A program made the translations under genes and the position numbers. The notes below the pieces were generated by a model. It was not told where the DNA came from. It searched no databases and worked only from the letters and a program-made list of their open reading frames with translations. DNA of 64,000 nt from Poseidonibacter parvus (GTDB lineage Bacteria > Campylobacterota > Campylobacteria > Campylobacterales > Arcobacteraceae): assembly GCF_001956695.1 (NCBI RefSeq), contig NZ_CP019070.1, forward strand, positions 682,001 through 746,000. Reading direction: 5' to 3'. The first letter of the stretch is position 1. Each line of letters begins with the position of its first letter. Shown here one piece after another: positions 15,170 to 23,963 of the stretch.

Positions 15170-17899
15170 ATGGATTATAAAGAGAGTTTACTACTACCAA
15201 AAACTGCGTTTCCAATGAGGGGAAATCTTCCTCAAAACGAACCAAAAAAGTATAAACAATGGGATGACCAAAAAGTTTATGACAAGATGAAGAAAAATAG
15301 AGAAAGTGCTCCTTCTTTTACACTTCATGATGGACCACCTTATGCAAATGGTCATATTCATATTGGTCATGCTTTAAACAAAGTTTTAAAAGATATTATA
15401 AATAAATTTCACTATTTTGATGGAAAATCAATTAGATATGTTCCAGGTTGGGATTGTCATGGTTTACCAATTGAACAAAAAGTTGAAGAAAAAATTGGAA
15501 GTACAAAAAAGAAAGAACTGCCAAAATCAAAATTAAGACAATTATGTAGAGACCATGCAACTAGATTTGTTGATATTCAAAAAGATGAATTCAAAAAATT
15601 AGGTGTTATTGCTGATTGGGAAAACCCATATTTAACAATGGACTTTAAGTTTGAAGCAAATATTTTTAGAGAACTTTGTGCTATTGCAAAACAAGGTTTA
15701 TTAATTCAAAGATCTAAGCCAGTTTACTGGTCATGGGCCGCACAAACTGCTCTTGCTGAAGCTGAAGTTGAACATGAAGATAAAGTCTCTCCATCAATTT
15801 ATGTTGCATTTAAACATGAAACTTTAGATGCAAGTGTAATTATTTGGACTACAACTCCTTGGACACTTCCTGCAAATACTGGTATTTCACTAAATGGTGA
15901 AGAAGAATATGTATTAACTGATGATAAATTTATTGTTGCTAAAAAATTATATAACTCATTAATTGAAAATGAAGTAATTTCTGGAAAAGTTGTTAAAGAT
16001 ATTAATCCAAATGATTTAGAAAATACTTATGCGATTAATCCGTTAAATGATAGAAAATCTAAAATTATTTTAGGTGAACACGTAATGATGGATTCAGGTT
16101 CAGGTGCTGTTCACACTGCGCCAGGTCATGGTGAGGATGATTATAAAGTAGGTTTAAAATACGATTTAGATGTAATTATGCCTGTTGATGCTTTTGGAAA
16201 GTATGACCAAACAATCGTAAGAGAAAAACTTTTTAGAGATACTGATAAATACTTAGGTATTAATGTATTCAAAGCAAATGAACCAATTTTAGAAGAATTG
16301 GGTGATGCTTTATTAAAAAGAATTGATATTACTCACTCGTATCCACATTGTTGGAGAACTCATACACCAATTATTTTTAGAGCAACTAAACAATGGTTTA
16401 TCTCTATTGATGATGAGTATGGAAAAGAGAAAAAAACATTAAGAGAAAATGCTTTAAAAGTTGTTGAAGATTTAACTTTCTATCCTGAATGGGGAAGAAA
16501 TAGATTAAAAGCTATGCTTGACGGACGTCCTGATTGGTGTATCTCAAGACAAAGAGATTGGGGTGTTCCAATTGCATTCTTTAGAAATAAATTAACTGAT
16601 GAAATTATTTTTGATGAAGAAGTTATGACTCATACTGCTAAAATTTTTGAAGAAAAAGGTTGTGATGCTTGGTATGATTTAGAAATTCACGAGTTATTAC
16701 CTGAAAATTCAAAATATAATGCAAGTGAATTAGAAAAAACTACTGATATTTTAGACGTATGGTTTGATTCAGGTTCTACTCAAAATGCAGTTTTAAGATC
16801 AGGGAATTATGATGCAGGAACTTTCCCTGCTGATATGTATTTAGAAGGAAGTGATCAACATAGAGGTTGGTTCCAATCTTCACTTTTAACTACTTTAGCT
16901 TCATCTGAGATTGCACCTTATAAGTCAATTTTAACTCATGGCTTTACTGTTGATGAAAAGGGTGAAAAAATGTCTAAGTCAAAAGGAAATGTTGTTGCAC
17001 CTGATAAGGTAATGAAACAGTATGGTTCTGAGATTTTAAGACTATGGGTTGCTATGAGTGATTATCAAAGTGATTTAAAAATTTCTGATAATATTTTAAA
17101 ACAAAATGCTGAGCTTTATAGAAAAATTAGAAATACAGCTAGGTTTTTACTTGCAAATGTTTCTGATTTAGAAGAAATTATTTCTGTTGATAAAATGGGT
17201 CCTTTAGATAAATGGGTTTTATCTCGAGCGAAATCAGTATTTAATGAAATTGAAGAAGCATTTAAAGTTTATGAATTCTCAAAAGGTTTAAATAAATTAA
17301 ACAATTTCTTAGTTGTTGATTTATCTGGAATTTATTTAGATGTATGTAAAGATAGATTATATTGTGATGATAAAAATGATATTCATAGACTTGCATCTCA
17401 AAGTGCGATGGCATTAATTGCTAAAAAGTTAATCTCTACACTTGCTTGTATTTTAACTTATACAATGGATGAATTACTTTCTTTTGCACCAGCATTTTTA
17501 AAAGAAGATTGTAATGATATTTTTGATTATAAAAAAGTTGAATTACCAGAAGTTGAAGTTAATATTAATGCAGAAGTGTTATTATTAGCTAAAGAGAAGT
17601 TCTCTGAAATCAAAGATTCTTTAAGTAAAGAAAAAGTGATTAAATCAACACTAGAATTAGATTTATATACTAATAATTCTGATATTTTAGTTTTAGATAA
17701 TACTGAAGCCTCAGATTGGTTCTTAGTTTCTTCTGTTTCAAATGAAAAACTTCAATCAGAAGTTCTAGGTTCTTTTGAGATTGATGGAACAAACTTTGAA
17801 GTTTATAAAGCTTCAATGCATAAGTGTCCAAGATGTTGGAAATTTACATCAACAAAAGAAGATTCTCTTTGTTCAAGATGTGAAGAAGTGATGAATTAG
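15170..17899 (+). CDS. ileS: Isoleucyl-tRNA synthetase
   Basis: A 909-residue class I aminoacyl-tRNA synthetase. It has the HIGH motif (HIHIGHALNK), the KMSKS loop (KMSKSKGNVVAP), an inserted CP1 editing domain, the WDCHGLPIE segment and a C-terminal zinc knuckle (CPRCWKF ... CSRCEEVMN), all typical of bacterial IleRS. I prefer the ATG at 15170 (MDYKESLLLPKT) since this matches the family start; an ATG at 15146 would add eight residues. A GAAGG lies 10 bp upstream. First gene of a plus-strand run reaching murE. Confidence 0.95.
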   Translation: MDYKESLLLPKTAFPMRGNLPQNEPKKYKQWDDQKVYDKMKKNRESAPSFTLHDGPPYANGHIHIGHALNKVLKDIINKFHYFDGKSIRYVPGWDCHGLPIEQKVEEKIGSTKKKELPKSKLRQLCRDHATRFVDIQKDEFKKLGVIADWENPYLTMDFKFEANIFRELCAIAKQGLLIQRSKPVYWSWAAQTALAEAEVEHEDKVSPSIYVAFKHETLDASVIIWTTTPWTLPANTGISLNGEEEYVLTDDKFIVAKKLYNSLIENEVISGKVVKDINPNDLENTYAINPLNDRKSKIILGEHVMMDSGSGAVHTAPGHGEDDYKVGLKYDLDVIMPVDAFGKYDQTIVREKLFRDTDKYLGINVFKANEPILEELGDALLKRIDITHSYPHCWRTHTPIIFRATKQWFISIDDEYGKEKKTLRENALKVVEDLTFYPEWGRNRLKAMLDGRPDWCISRQRDWGVPIAFFRNKLTDEIIFDEEVMTHTAKIFEEKGCDAWYDLEIHELLPENSKYNASELEKTTDILDVWFDSGSTQNAVLRSGNYDAGTFPADMYLEGSDQHRGWFQSSLLTTLASSEIAPYKSILTHGFTVDEKGEKMSKSKGNVVAPDKVMKQYGSEILRLWVAMSDYQSDLKISDNILKQNAELYRKIRNTARFLLANVSDLEEIISVDKMGPLDKWVLSRAKSVFNEIEEAFKVYEFSKGLNKLNNFLVVDLSGIYLDVCKDRLYCDDKNDIHRLASQSAMALIAKKLISTLACILTYTMDELLSFAPAFLKEDCNDIFDYKKVELPEVEVNINAEVLLLAKEKFSEIKDSLSKEKVIKSTLELDLYTNNSDILVLDNTEASDWFLVSSVSNEKLQSEVLGSFEIDGTNFEVYKASMHKCPRCWKFTSTKEDSLCSRCEEVMN

Positions 17900-17910
17900 G
17901 AAATAATATT

Positions 17911-18024
17911 ATGTTTCAAGATGAAGTAACATTAACATTTATATTTCAAACAATAGGAGCTATTTTAGCTCTTACTGCACTTGGAATATTTTTAGTGAAA
18001 AAAAAAGCAAAAGAGGAAAAATAA
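17911..18024 (+). CDS. 37-residue single-span membrane protein
   Basis: An ATG at 17911 opens a 37-codon frame ending in TAA at 18024. The product starts MFQDEVTLTF, has a hydrophobic helix (about residues 9-29, rich in Ile, Leu and Ala) and a Lys/Glu-rich tail, KKKAKEEK. A TAGGAAATAAT sequence precedes it. It fills the gap between ileS and nfu precisely and its tail follows the positive-inside pattern (N-out, C-in). I know no family for it. It could be a small subunit or membrane-associated regulator; whether it is translated is not proven. Confidence 0.6.
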   Translation: MFQDEVTLTFIFQTIGAILALTALGIFLVKKKAKEEK

Positions 18025-18025
18025 A

Positions 18026-18304
18026 ATGATGCCATTTTCAGATGAAGACTTACAAGCTCCAGTAAGTTCAATTATAAAAACAAAAATTGCTCCAATGTTA
18101 GCACGAGATGGTGGTGCTATTGAATTACTAACAATTAAAGATGCAAGAGTATTTATCCAATTACAAGGTTCTTGTGTTGGTTGTAGTGCAAGTAGTAGTA
18201 CTTTAAAGTATATTGTAGAAAAAGAATTAAAAACTGCAATTCATCCAGACTTAGATATTGTAAATGTACCTCAAGGAATGGAAGATAAATTAGAGGAGCT
18301 TTAA
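18026..18304 (+). CDS. NifU C-terminal-domain Fe-S scaffold protein (Nfu)
   Basis: A 92-residue protein corresponding to the NifU C-terminal domain, which carries a transient [4Fe-4S] cluster on a CxxC pair to apo-proteins. The motif LQGSCVGCSASSST is at about residues 50-63. The start may be the first or second of two adjacent ATGs (18026, 18029); a GAGG is 9 bp before the first. The gene order Nfu-hypothetical-murE is also found in Campylobacter and Helicobacter. Confidence 0.88.
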   Translation: MMPFSDEDLQAPVSSIIKTKIAPMLARDGGAIELLTIKDARVFIQLQGSCVGCSASSSTLKYIVEKELKTAIHPDLDIVNVPQGMEDKLEEL

Positions 18305-18897
18305 TGATAAATGAAAGTAGATTATTAAATGAAGCTAATAGCTTTTTCTTACAAAGAAATTTTGAAAAAGCATTATTTATTTATGCTCAATTATCATCAA
18401 CTTTTAAAGACAATAAAGAATACCCAATTTATGCATTATTTTGTGATATTGCAAGTGAAGATGAAGAAAAAGCCTTGTCTTTATATGACTATTTTTCTGT
18501 AGTAAAAGAAGATAGTTTGGAAGAAGCTATAACTTATGTTGAAGACATTGTGGATGCTTATGATGGTGATATTGACAAAATGATGGAAATGCTTAAAGAT
18601 TTAAGTCTTTCTACTGTTGATGCTTTAGATGCTATAAAATATGAAGATTTTAAGAAACTAATAAGCGCAAGAGGTTCTTTTCGAATTGCTTTTGAAGATA
18701 TAATGTTTTCTACAAAAGTAGCAATTGAAAATAAAGATGATTTTTTTGATTTTGTTACTAAATTAATTGATAATGATTTTAATAGTACGGCTTATACTTA
18801 CTTAGATGGGTTTAATGAGTATTTTGCTTATGATGATGAAATTGAAAAACTATATAAAAGATTAGAAGAGAAGAACTTTGCAGCTAACAATCAATAA
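18304..18897 (+). CDS. Conserved hypothetical protein, helical repeat-like
   Basis: A 197-residue acidic, soluble protein without signal peptide or membrane helix. The N-terminal 50 residues (ANSFFLQRNFEKALFIYAQL) have the look of a tetratricopeptide-type helical pair, and the rest is predicted helical. It starts with TAATG overlap to Nfu and overlaps the murE start by 20 bp. The same position between Nfu and murE is occupied by an uncharacterised protein in related genera. Function unknown. Confidence 0.75.
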   Translation: MINESRLLNEANSFFLQRNFEKALFIYAQLSSTFKDNKEYPIYALFCDIASEDEEKALSLYDYFSVVKEDSLEEAITYVEDIVDAYDGDIDKMMEMLKDLSLSTVDALDAIKYEDFKKLISARGSFRIAFEDIMFSTKVAIENKDDFFDFVTKLIDNDFNSTAYTYLDGFNEYFAYDDEIEKLYKRLEEKNFAANNQ

Positions 18898-20161
18898 TAA
18901 AATATTTACAGATAATTCAAATGAAGCGAATGAAAATGTTGCTTTTGTACTTTCATCTTTTAATGAAAGATTTAAACAAAGTGCTATAGATAATGGTTGT
19001 AAGGAAATTATTGCTTCAAGTGATTTAAAAAACTATCTTGATATGTCAAGTATCAAAATAATTGGAATTACTGGAACTAATGGTAAGACTACAACAGCAG
19101 CTGCTATTTATTCTATTCTTTTAGATTTAGGATACAAAGTTGCGCTTCAAGGTACTCGTGGTTTTTTTATCAATGATGAAAGAGTTGAAGATTACTCACT
19201 AACTACTCCAATGCAACTTGGAAATTTTGCACATATACAAAAAGCTATGCAGAATAAATGTGACTTTTTTATTATGGAAGTAAGTTCTCATGCAATAGTT
19301 CAAAAAAGAATTGAAGGTTTGAGTTTTGAGCTTAAAATTCATACTAATATTACAAGAGATCATTTAGATTATCACAAAACTATTGAAGAGTATATCAATA
19401 TTAAAAATTCATTTTTTTCTGATGAGTGTAAAAAACTTATTAATAAAGATGACAAAATTGTAAAATATAATGTAAAAAATGGTTTTGCATATTCACTTGA
19501 TGACCCATCAACTTATAAAGTCGGAGCATATTCTTTTAAAAATGGTATGCATGTGATGTTTTCATATTTTAATGAAATGCACTCTTTTTCATCATCAATG
19601 ATGGGAATATTTAACGTTTATAATTTAATGGCTGCTTTAAGTGCTGTTCATATTACAACTCAAAAGCCTTTAGACGAGATTTGTGAAGCTGTTGAAAACT
19701 TTGCAGGGGTAAGTGGACGAATGGAAGTTATTAGTGATAATCCTTTAGTAATTGTTGATTTTGCTCATACTCCTGATGGGATGAAAGAAGTTTTACAAAG
19801 TTTTGCTCATAAAGATATTATTTGTGTATTTGGTGCAGGTGGAGATAGAGATCAAGATAAGCGTCCTTTAATGGGGCAAATTGCAGCAAATTATGCAAAA
19901 CATATTATTGTAACTAGCGATAACCCAAGATTTGAAGACCCTGATTTAATTATTGAAGATATTTTAAAGGGCATTAAAAATCATCAAAGTGTAAATATTG
20001 ATGTTAATAGAAAAGCAGCTATTAAAAAAGCTATTGAAATGGCTGATGAAAACTCAGTTGTTCTAGTTTTAGGAAAAGGCGATGAAATGAGTCAAATTAT
20101 TTATGATAAGAAACTTCCTTTTTCTGATAAAGAAGAGATTTTAAAACAATTAAATCACTAG
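18878..20161 (+). CDS. murE: UDP-MurNAc-L-Ala-D-Glu:meso-diaminopimelate ligase
   Basis: A 427-residue Mur ligase that adds meso-diaminopimelate to the peptidoglycan precursor in the cytoplasm. The ATP-binding GTNGKTT is at residues 66-72 and the diaminopimelate-specificity motif DNPR at 348-351. It is shorter than E. coli MurE (about 495), as usual in this phylum, through a reduced N-terminal domain. The start is TTG at 18878, inside the end of the preceding gene. The 3' end carries T TTA AAA (20140-20146), a shift-prone heptamer in frame, just before a downstream frame that lacks a start codon. Confidence 0.93.
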   Translation: MQLTINNKIFTDNSNEANENVAFVLSSFNERFKQSAIDNGCKEIIASSDLKNYLDMSSIKIIGITGTNGKTTTAAAIYSILLDLGYKVALQGTRGFFINDERVEDYSLTTPMQLGNFAHIQKAMQNKCDFFIMEVSSHAIVQKRIEGLSFELKIHTNITRDHLDYHKTIEEYINIKNSFFSDECKKLINKDDKIVKYNVKNGFAYSLDDPSTYKVGAYSFKNGMHVMFSYFNEMHSFSSSMMGIFNVYNLMAALSAVHITTQKPLDEICEAVENFAGVSGRMEVISDNPLVIVDFAHTPDGMKEVLQSFAHKDIICVFGAGGDRDQDKRPLMGQIAANYAKHIIVTSDNPRFEDPDLIIEDILKGIKNHQSVNIDVNRKAAIKKAIEMADENSVVLVLGKGDEMSQIIYDKKLPFSDKEEILKQLNH

Positions 20162-20185
20162 ATTTTAAATATACAATTCCTAGTG
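20140..20185 (+). other. Candidate -1 frameshift site at the murE end
   Basis: The heptamer T TTA AAA (20140-20146) lies in the murE frame, 12 bp before its stop codon. CACTAG (20156-20161) and CTAGTG (20180-20185) can form a 6-bp stem 9 nt downstream. A purine-rich AGAAGAG lies just upstream. A -1 shift would enter the open frame of the 2H phosphoesterase. All elements are individually weak and AT-rich DNA yields such heptamers by chance, so this is a hypothesis. Re-initiation at a non-AUG codon is the main alternative. Confidence 0.3.
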
Positions 20186-20754
20186 AACTTCGCGATTTTA
20201 CTTCATGGCACAAAGGAATTAAGCATTTTGGATTTTGGGCTATTGAAGTTTCAAATTCAAGATGTGCAGAAAAAATTCTACAATTTCAAAATCACTTAAG
20301 TAATAAATTACATGCAAATTATTTAAGACAAGCTCATATTACACTAAGTGCAGCAGGTTTACTTCATGATGAACATTTTAATCAAGACTTACTTTTGAAA
20401 CAAATTCAAAAAATAAAAGAAAGTAAAATAAACTCTTTTCCTTTAAAATTATCAAATTTTGACAGTTTTGCTACTTGTCCTTATTTACAAATAAAAGATG
20501 ATTCAAAAATATTAGATGAGATAAGAAATTCTTTAAATTCAATATCAAAGGAGAATAGTGCAAGTACTTATACTCCTCATGTAACTTTAGGCTTATATAA
20601 TAAAATTTATGAAATATCTGATGTATTCAAGGATATATCATTGGCTAGTTTTAATGATATTGAATTTGATGTTAATGAAATTGTTTTTGCTCAATATGAA
20701 ACAAAAGATGTTCAAGGTCCTTATAAAGTCTTACATCGAATTTGCTTAGAATAA
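20149..20754 (+). CDS. 2H phosphoesterase (2'-5' RNA ligase family) lacking an ordinary start codon
   Basis: The frame is open from the stop at 20128 to TAA at 20754. It holds both signature motifs of the 2H superfamily, HITL (20335-20346) and HVTL (20578-20589), which bind a cyclic phosphate. The homologous-looking region begins by about 20190 (LRDFTSWHKGIKHFGFWAIEV), but the first ATG, GTG or TTG in frame is TTG at 20395, after the first catalytic motif. Starting there would give a dead 119-residue fragment. I give ATT at 20149 as a nominal start (201 residues); frameshifting from murE is the other possibility. Substrate unknown; relatives act on 2'-5' or 2',3'-cyclic RNA linkages. Confidence 0.7.
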   Translation: MKSLDFKYTIPSELRDFTSWHKGIKHFGFWAIEVSNSRCAEKILQFQNHLSNKLHANYLRQAHITLSAAGLLHDEHFNQDLLLKQIQKIKESKINSFPLKLSNFDSFATCPYLQIKDDSKILDEIRNSLNSISKENSASTYTPHVTLGLYNKIYEISDVFKDISLASFNDIEFDVNEIVFAQYETKDVQGPYKVLHRICLE

Positions 20755-20761
20755 TAGGTTA

Positions 20762-21667
20762 TTACTCTTTATTTTTTAAATAAATATATAAGATTAAAAA
20801 TAAAACAGCAAAAAATAGTGGATAAAAGAATAAGTAGTCTTTTAAAATAATTTTATTTTGGTCAATTTTAGATTTTTCAAGTTTATTAATATCATCATAA
20901 ATATCAATTAAATCTTCTTTTGAATATGCTGTATAAGATTTTGCATTTGAGTTTGTTGATATTTGATTTAATACATATTTATTAGAGTTTCCAATTCCTA
21001 TTGTATAAGCTTTGATATTATATTTTTTAAGAAGTTTTATAACTACTTTTAATGGAATTTTGCTTGCAGTATCTTCTCCATCACTTAATACTATTATTAC
21101 ATTTGATTTTGCTTTTTTATCTTTTAATATATTTACACTTCTCGCAATTGAATCAATTAATGCTGTTTGTTTTCCTGCCATTCCTACTTCTAAATAATCT
21201 ATGATTTCTCTTTGTGCATTTTTATCAAAACTTAATGGACTTGCCATCATTACAGAATCTCCAAAAATTAATAAACCAATATTATCAGAGGGCCTTTTTT
21301 TTATAAAATCTTTTACAATATCTTTTACTACATCAAATCTATTTTTACTAGTATCTTCTTTATCTAAATCATTATAATTCATCGAACCACTTGCATCTAA
21401 GTCTAATAATATATTTATTCCATCATTTTTTATTAGTTGGGTGTCTTGATTTTTTACAGGAGAAGCTAGTGCTATTATAGAAAGTGTGATAATAGAAAAC
21501 TTTAATAAATTCATGATTAAAGAAGATTTTTCATTTGATTTTTGAAATATATTTAAATGAGGAATTAAATATGATGGAGTTTTTGCTTTACAATAAATAG
21601 AGCAAAAAATAAATACTAAAATCAATAATAAAAGATACGGAAATTCAAAAGAAAGATTATTAAACAT
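20762..21667 (-). CDS. VWA-domain membrane protein (BatA-like)
   Basis: A 301-residue protein with two N-terminal membrane helices (about 8-26 and 48-66), a von Willebrand A domain whose MIDAS motif is DASGSMN near residue 92, and a C-terminal helix (about 280-297). The family includes the Bacteroides aerotolerance protein BatA. I start at ATG 21667, 6 bp after AGGGA; a TTG at 21670 is one codon earlier. It overlaps the end of the DUF4381 gene. It is last in a MoxR-DUF58-DUF4381-VWA operon, a set believed to act together on protein maturation or envelope stress; the client is unknown. Confidence 0.85.
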   Translation of the reverse strand: MFNNLSFEFPYLLLLILVFIFCSIYCKAKTPSYLIPHLNIFQKSNEKSSLIMNLLKFSIITLSIIALASPVKNQDTQLIKNDGINILLDLDASGSMNYNDLDKEDTSKNRFDVVKDIVKDFIKKRPSDNIGLLIFGDSVMMASPLSFDKNAQREIIDYLEVGMAGKQTALIDSIARSVNILKDKKAKSNVIIVLSDGEDTASKIPLKVVIKLLKKYNIKAYTIGIGNSNKYVLNQISTNSNAKSYTAYSKEDLIDIYDDINKLEKSKIDQNKIILKDYLFFYPLFFAVLFLILYIYLKNKE

Positions 21668-22055
21668 CAATTATCCCTAAAATTGTATTTAGTTTATTTT
21701 TAATGCTATTACTTATTTGAGGTACTTCTTTTTTGTATTTATACTCTTCTAACTCATTTATTAACTCATTTGCTAATATCTTTTCTCTATCATTCTTGAT
21801 TAAAAGTCGTAAATATTTTGTAATAGTGTAAGCATCTTCTTTTGAGTTTTTAAACTCTATATTTTGTAAAATATCAAAATAAATCTTTCTTTGATTTACT
21901 TTTTTATTTTTAAAATATTTTATAATGGCTAAAACTATTATCAAAGAAAGTAAAAAGCCTAAAAATATTAATCCATAATAAATAAATATAGAGTTATCAG
22001 GAATTTCTACAATATCTTTTATATCATGTATTTTTGAAGTAATATCTTCATTCAT
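21660..22055 (-). CDS. DUF4381-like membrane protein
   Basis: A 131-residue protein with one strong membrane helix (about 25-47) following a short IKDIVEIPDNS segment that recalls the DUF4381 pattern of a short periplasmic stretch before the helix, then a charged, helical cytoplasmic domain. Its start overlaps the DUF58 stop (TAATG) and its end overlaps the VWA gene. DUF4381 proteins are found only in such MoxR/DUF58/VWA operons; function unknown. The assignment rests on position and architecture more than on strong motifs. Confidence 0.65.
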   Translation of the reverse strand: MNEDITSKIHDIKDIVEIPDNSIFIYYGLIFLGFLLSLIIVLAIIKYFKNKKVNQRKIYFDILQNIEFKNSKEDAYTITKYLRLLIKNDREKILANELINELEEYKYKKEVPQISNSIKNKLNTILGIIDV

Positions 22056-22888
22056 TACTTTAATAGTCCTATTAGTTTTTTTGTTGCATCTTCATGTGTA
22101 TAAATTTTTACAAATCTTATTGCATTATCTTGTAAATGAGAAAAAAGTTTATGGTCATTTTCTTTTACTTTGTTTACATAGTTTTTAATTGTATTTGAAT
22201 TTAAAACACCTTCAAAGTTTTGATTTGTAGATGGGTCATTGAAGTTTACATTTCCAAGTTCACTTGGGTTCTCTTCAAATTTATCTCTTACAATAATTGC
22301 AAATATTTCATGTTTTTTTGATAATAGTTTTAAATCCAATTTTTCAATATCAAAAAAATCTCCAATTAAAAAAATTATTGATTTATGATGGATTTTCTTA
22401 AATAAATCATTTGTAATAAATTCATAATCAATGTTTTTTCCAATTACATCATAGTTAAAAAGCTGTTCTGCCATAAAATTTACATTAAATATTTTTTTAG
22501 ATTTTTTAGTACAAAGTTCACAGGTTTCATTTGCAATATATGAAGCAAAAGGGTCACCTTGTTTTACACAAATAAATCCTAACATTGAAGCAATTTGAGT
22601 TATTACTTCTTGCTTAAATTTTTTTGTTCCAAAATAAGTAGAACCGTTTAAAAAAGATACAATTTTTATATTTAATTCTTTTTGTGCATGAAAAACTTTT
22701 ACATAAGGTTTTTGCATTTTTGCAGAAATAACCCAATCAATATTTTTTACATCTTCTCCATACTCATACTCTTTTAGTTCACAAAAATCATATCCTTCTC
22801 CTTTTAAAAAAGAAATATTGTTTCCTATGATTTCTGAAAAAACTTGTTTTTTAGTTTTTATGAGTATTTTTTTTAAAGCTTGATTCAT
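22055..22888 (-). CDS. DUF58 domain protein
   Basis: A 277-residue soluble protein with the DUF58 signature GEDVKNIDWVISAKMQKPYVKVF near residues 44-66 (Asp-Trp and Arg/Lys positions conserved) and a degenerate VWA-like fold in the second half. It lies 3 bp downstream of the MoxR ATPase, its usual partner, and the two are thought to work as a chaperone-adaptor pair. No membrane helix is seen, unlike some longer DUF58 proteins. Confidence 0.86.
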   Translation of the reverse strand: MNQALKKILIKTKKQVFSEIIGNNISFLKGEGYDFCELKEYEYGEDVKNIDWVISAKMQKPYVKVFHAQKELNIKIVSFLNGSTYFGTKKFKQEVITQIASMLGFICVKQGDPFASYIANETCELCTKKSKKIFNVNFMAEQLFNYDVIGKNIDYEFITNDLFKKIHHKSIIFLIGDFFDIEKLDLKLLSKKHEIFAIIVRDKFEENPSELGNVNFNDPSTNQNFEGVLNSNTIKNYVNKVKENDHKLFSHLQDNAIRFVKIYTHEDATKKLIGLLK

Positions 22889-22891
22889 AGC

Positions 22892-23845
22892 TTATGGAAT
22901 ACTAACTTTTTCAATAATTTTTTGAATAATTGAATCAACTGTTATTTCTTTTGCTTGTGCTTCATAAGTTAAAATTATTCTATGTCTTAAAACATTTTTT
23001 ATAACCATTGTAATATCTAAAGGGGATACAAAATCATTTCCACGAATAAAAGCATTTGCTTTTACAGCTTTAAACATATCAATTGTAGCTCTTGGGCTTG
23101 CTCCAAAATGTATTAAATCGCTTAATTCTTCTAAGTCATACTCTTTTGGATTTCTAGATGCATCAATGATATCAACTATATATTCTTCAAGTTCTTTATC
23201 TATATGAATATTTAAAACTTCATCTTTTAATGTTTGTAAGGTTTGTTTATCAATTATTTTTGAAATTTCTTCAAAAGAGTTCATAGTAACTTTTTTTGCT
23301 ATTTCATACTCTTCTTCTTTGTTATTATAATCTACAACAATTTTAAACATAAATCTATCAAGTTGGGCTTCTGGTAGTGTATAAGCACCTTCTTGTTCAA
23401 TTGGGTTTTGAGTAGCAAGAACTAAAAAAGGAGTATCAACTTTAAAAGTATCATCAGCAATTGTAACTTGGCGCTCTTGCATAACTTCAAGAAGTGCTGA
23501 TTGAACCTTTGCAGGTGCTCTATTAATTTCGTCTGCTAATAAAAGGTTCGTAAAAATAGGGCCTCTTTTTATTTTAAACTCTGCTGTTTTCATATCATAA
23601 ATTTGAGCACCAATAATATCACTTGGCAATAAATCAGGTGTAAACTGAACTCTCTTAAAATCTAAATCAATAGAATCAGCTACTGCTTTTACTGCTGTTG
23701 TTTTAGCAAGTCCTGGTACACCTTCTAATAATATATGTCCAGAAGTAAGTAATCCTATAAGAATAGAATTTATCATTTCTTCTTGGCCTATTACACCTTT
23801 GTGAATCTCTTTTTTTAAGTTTGATAGTTTGTCATGAAGACTCAA
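22892..23845 (-). CDS. MoxR-family AAA+ ATPase
   Basis: A 317-residue AAA+ protein. Walker A is [10 protein letters not shown] near residues 39-48, Walker [12 protein letters not shown] near 101-111, followed by sensor 1 ([23 protein letters not shown]), all typical of MoxR proteins. These ATPases act as chaperones that activate or assemble partner complexes. First gene of a four-gene minus-strand operon; divergent from the NYN gene at 23964 with 118 bp between. Confidence 0.92.
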   Translation of the reverse strand: MSLHDKLSNLKKEIHKGVIGQEEMINSILIGLLTSGHILLEGVPGLAKTTAVKAVADSIDLDFKRVQFTPDLLPSDIIGAQIYDMKTAEFKIKRGPIFTNLLLADEINRAPAKVQSALLEVMQERQVTIADDTFKVDTPFLVLATQNPIEQEGAYTLPEAQLDRFMFKIVVDYNNKEEEYEIAKKVTMNSFEEISKIIDKQTLQTLKDEVLNIHIDKELEEYIVDIIDASRNPKEYDLEELSDLIHFGASPRATIDMFKAVKANAFIRGNDFVSPLDITMVIKNVLRHRIILTYEAQAKEITVDSIIQKIIEKVSIP

Positions 23846-23963
23846 ATTTCTTCCTTGATTTTTTATAATTTTCTATTTTAGCTAATTACATATAAATAAA
23901 ATTTAAATCACTTAACCTAAAGCTTTATATTGTAAAATTATTAAAACCTAAAAAGGATTTATA

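Noticed and set aside
20395-20754. Short 119-residue protein starting at TTG 20395
   Set aside because: It would start after the first HxTL motif of the 2H fold; the upstream in-frame sequence is clearly part of the same protein.
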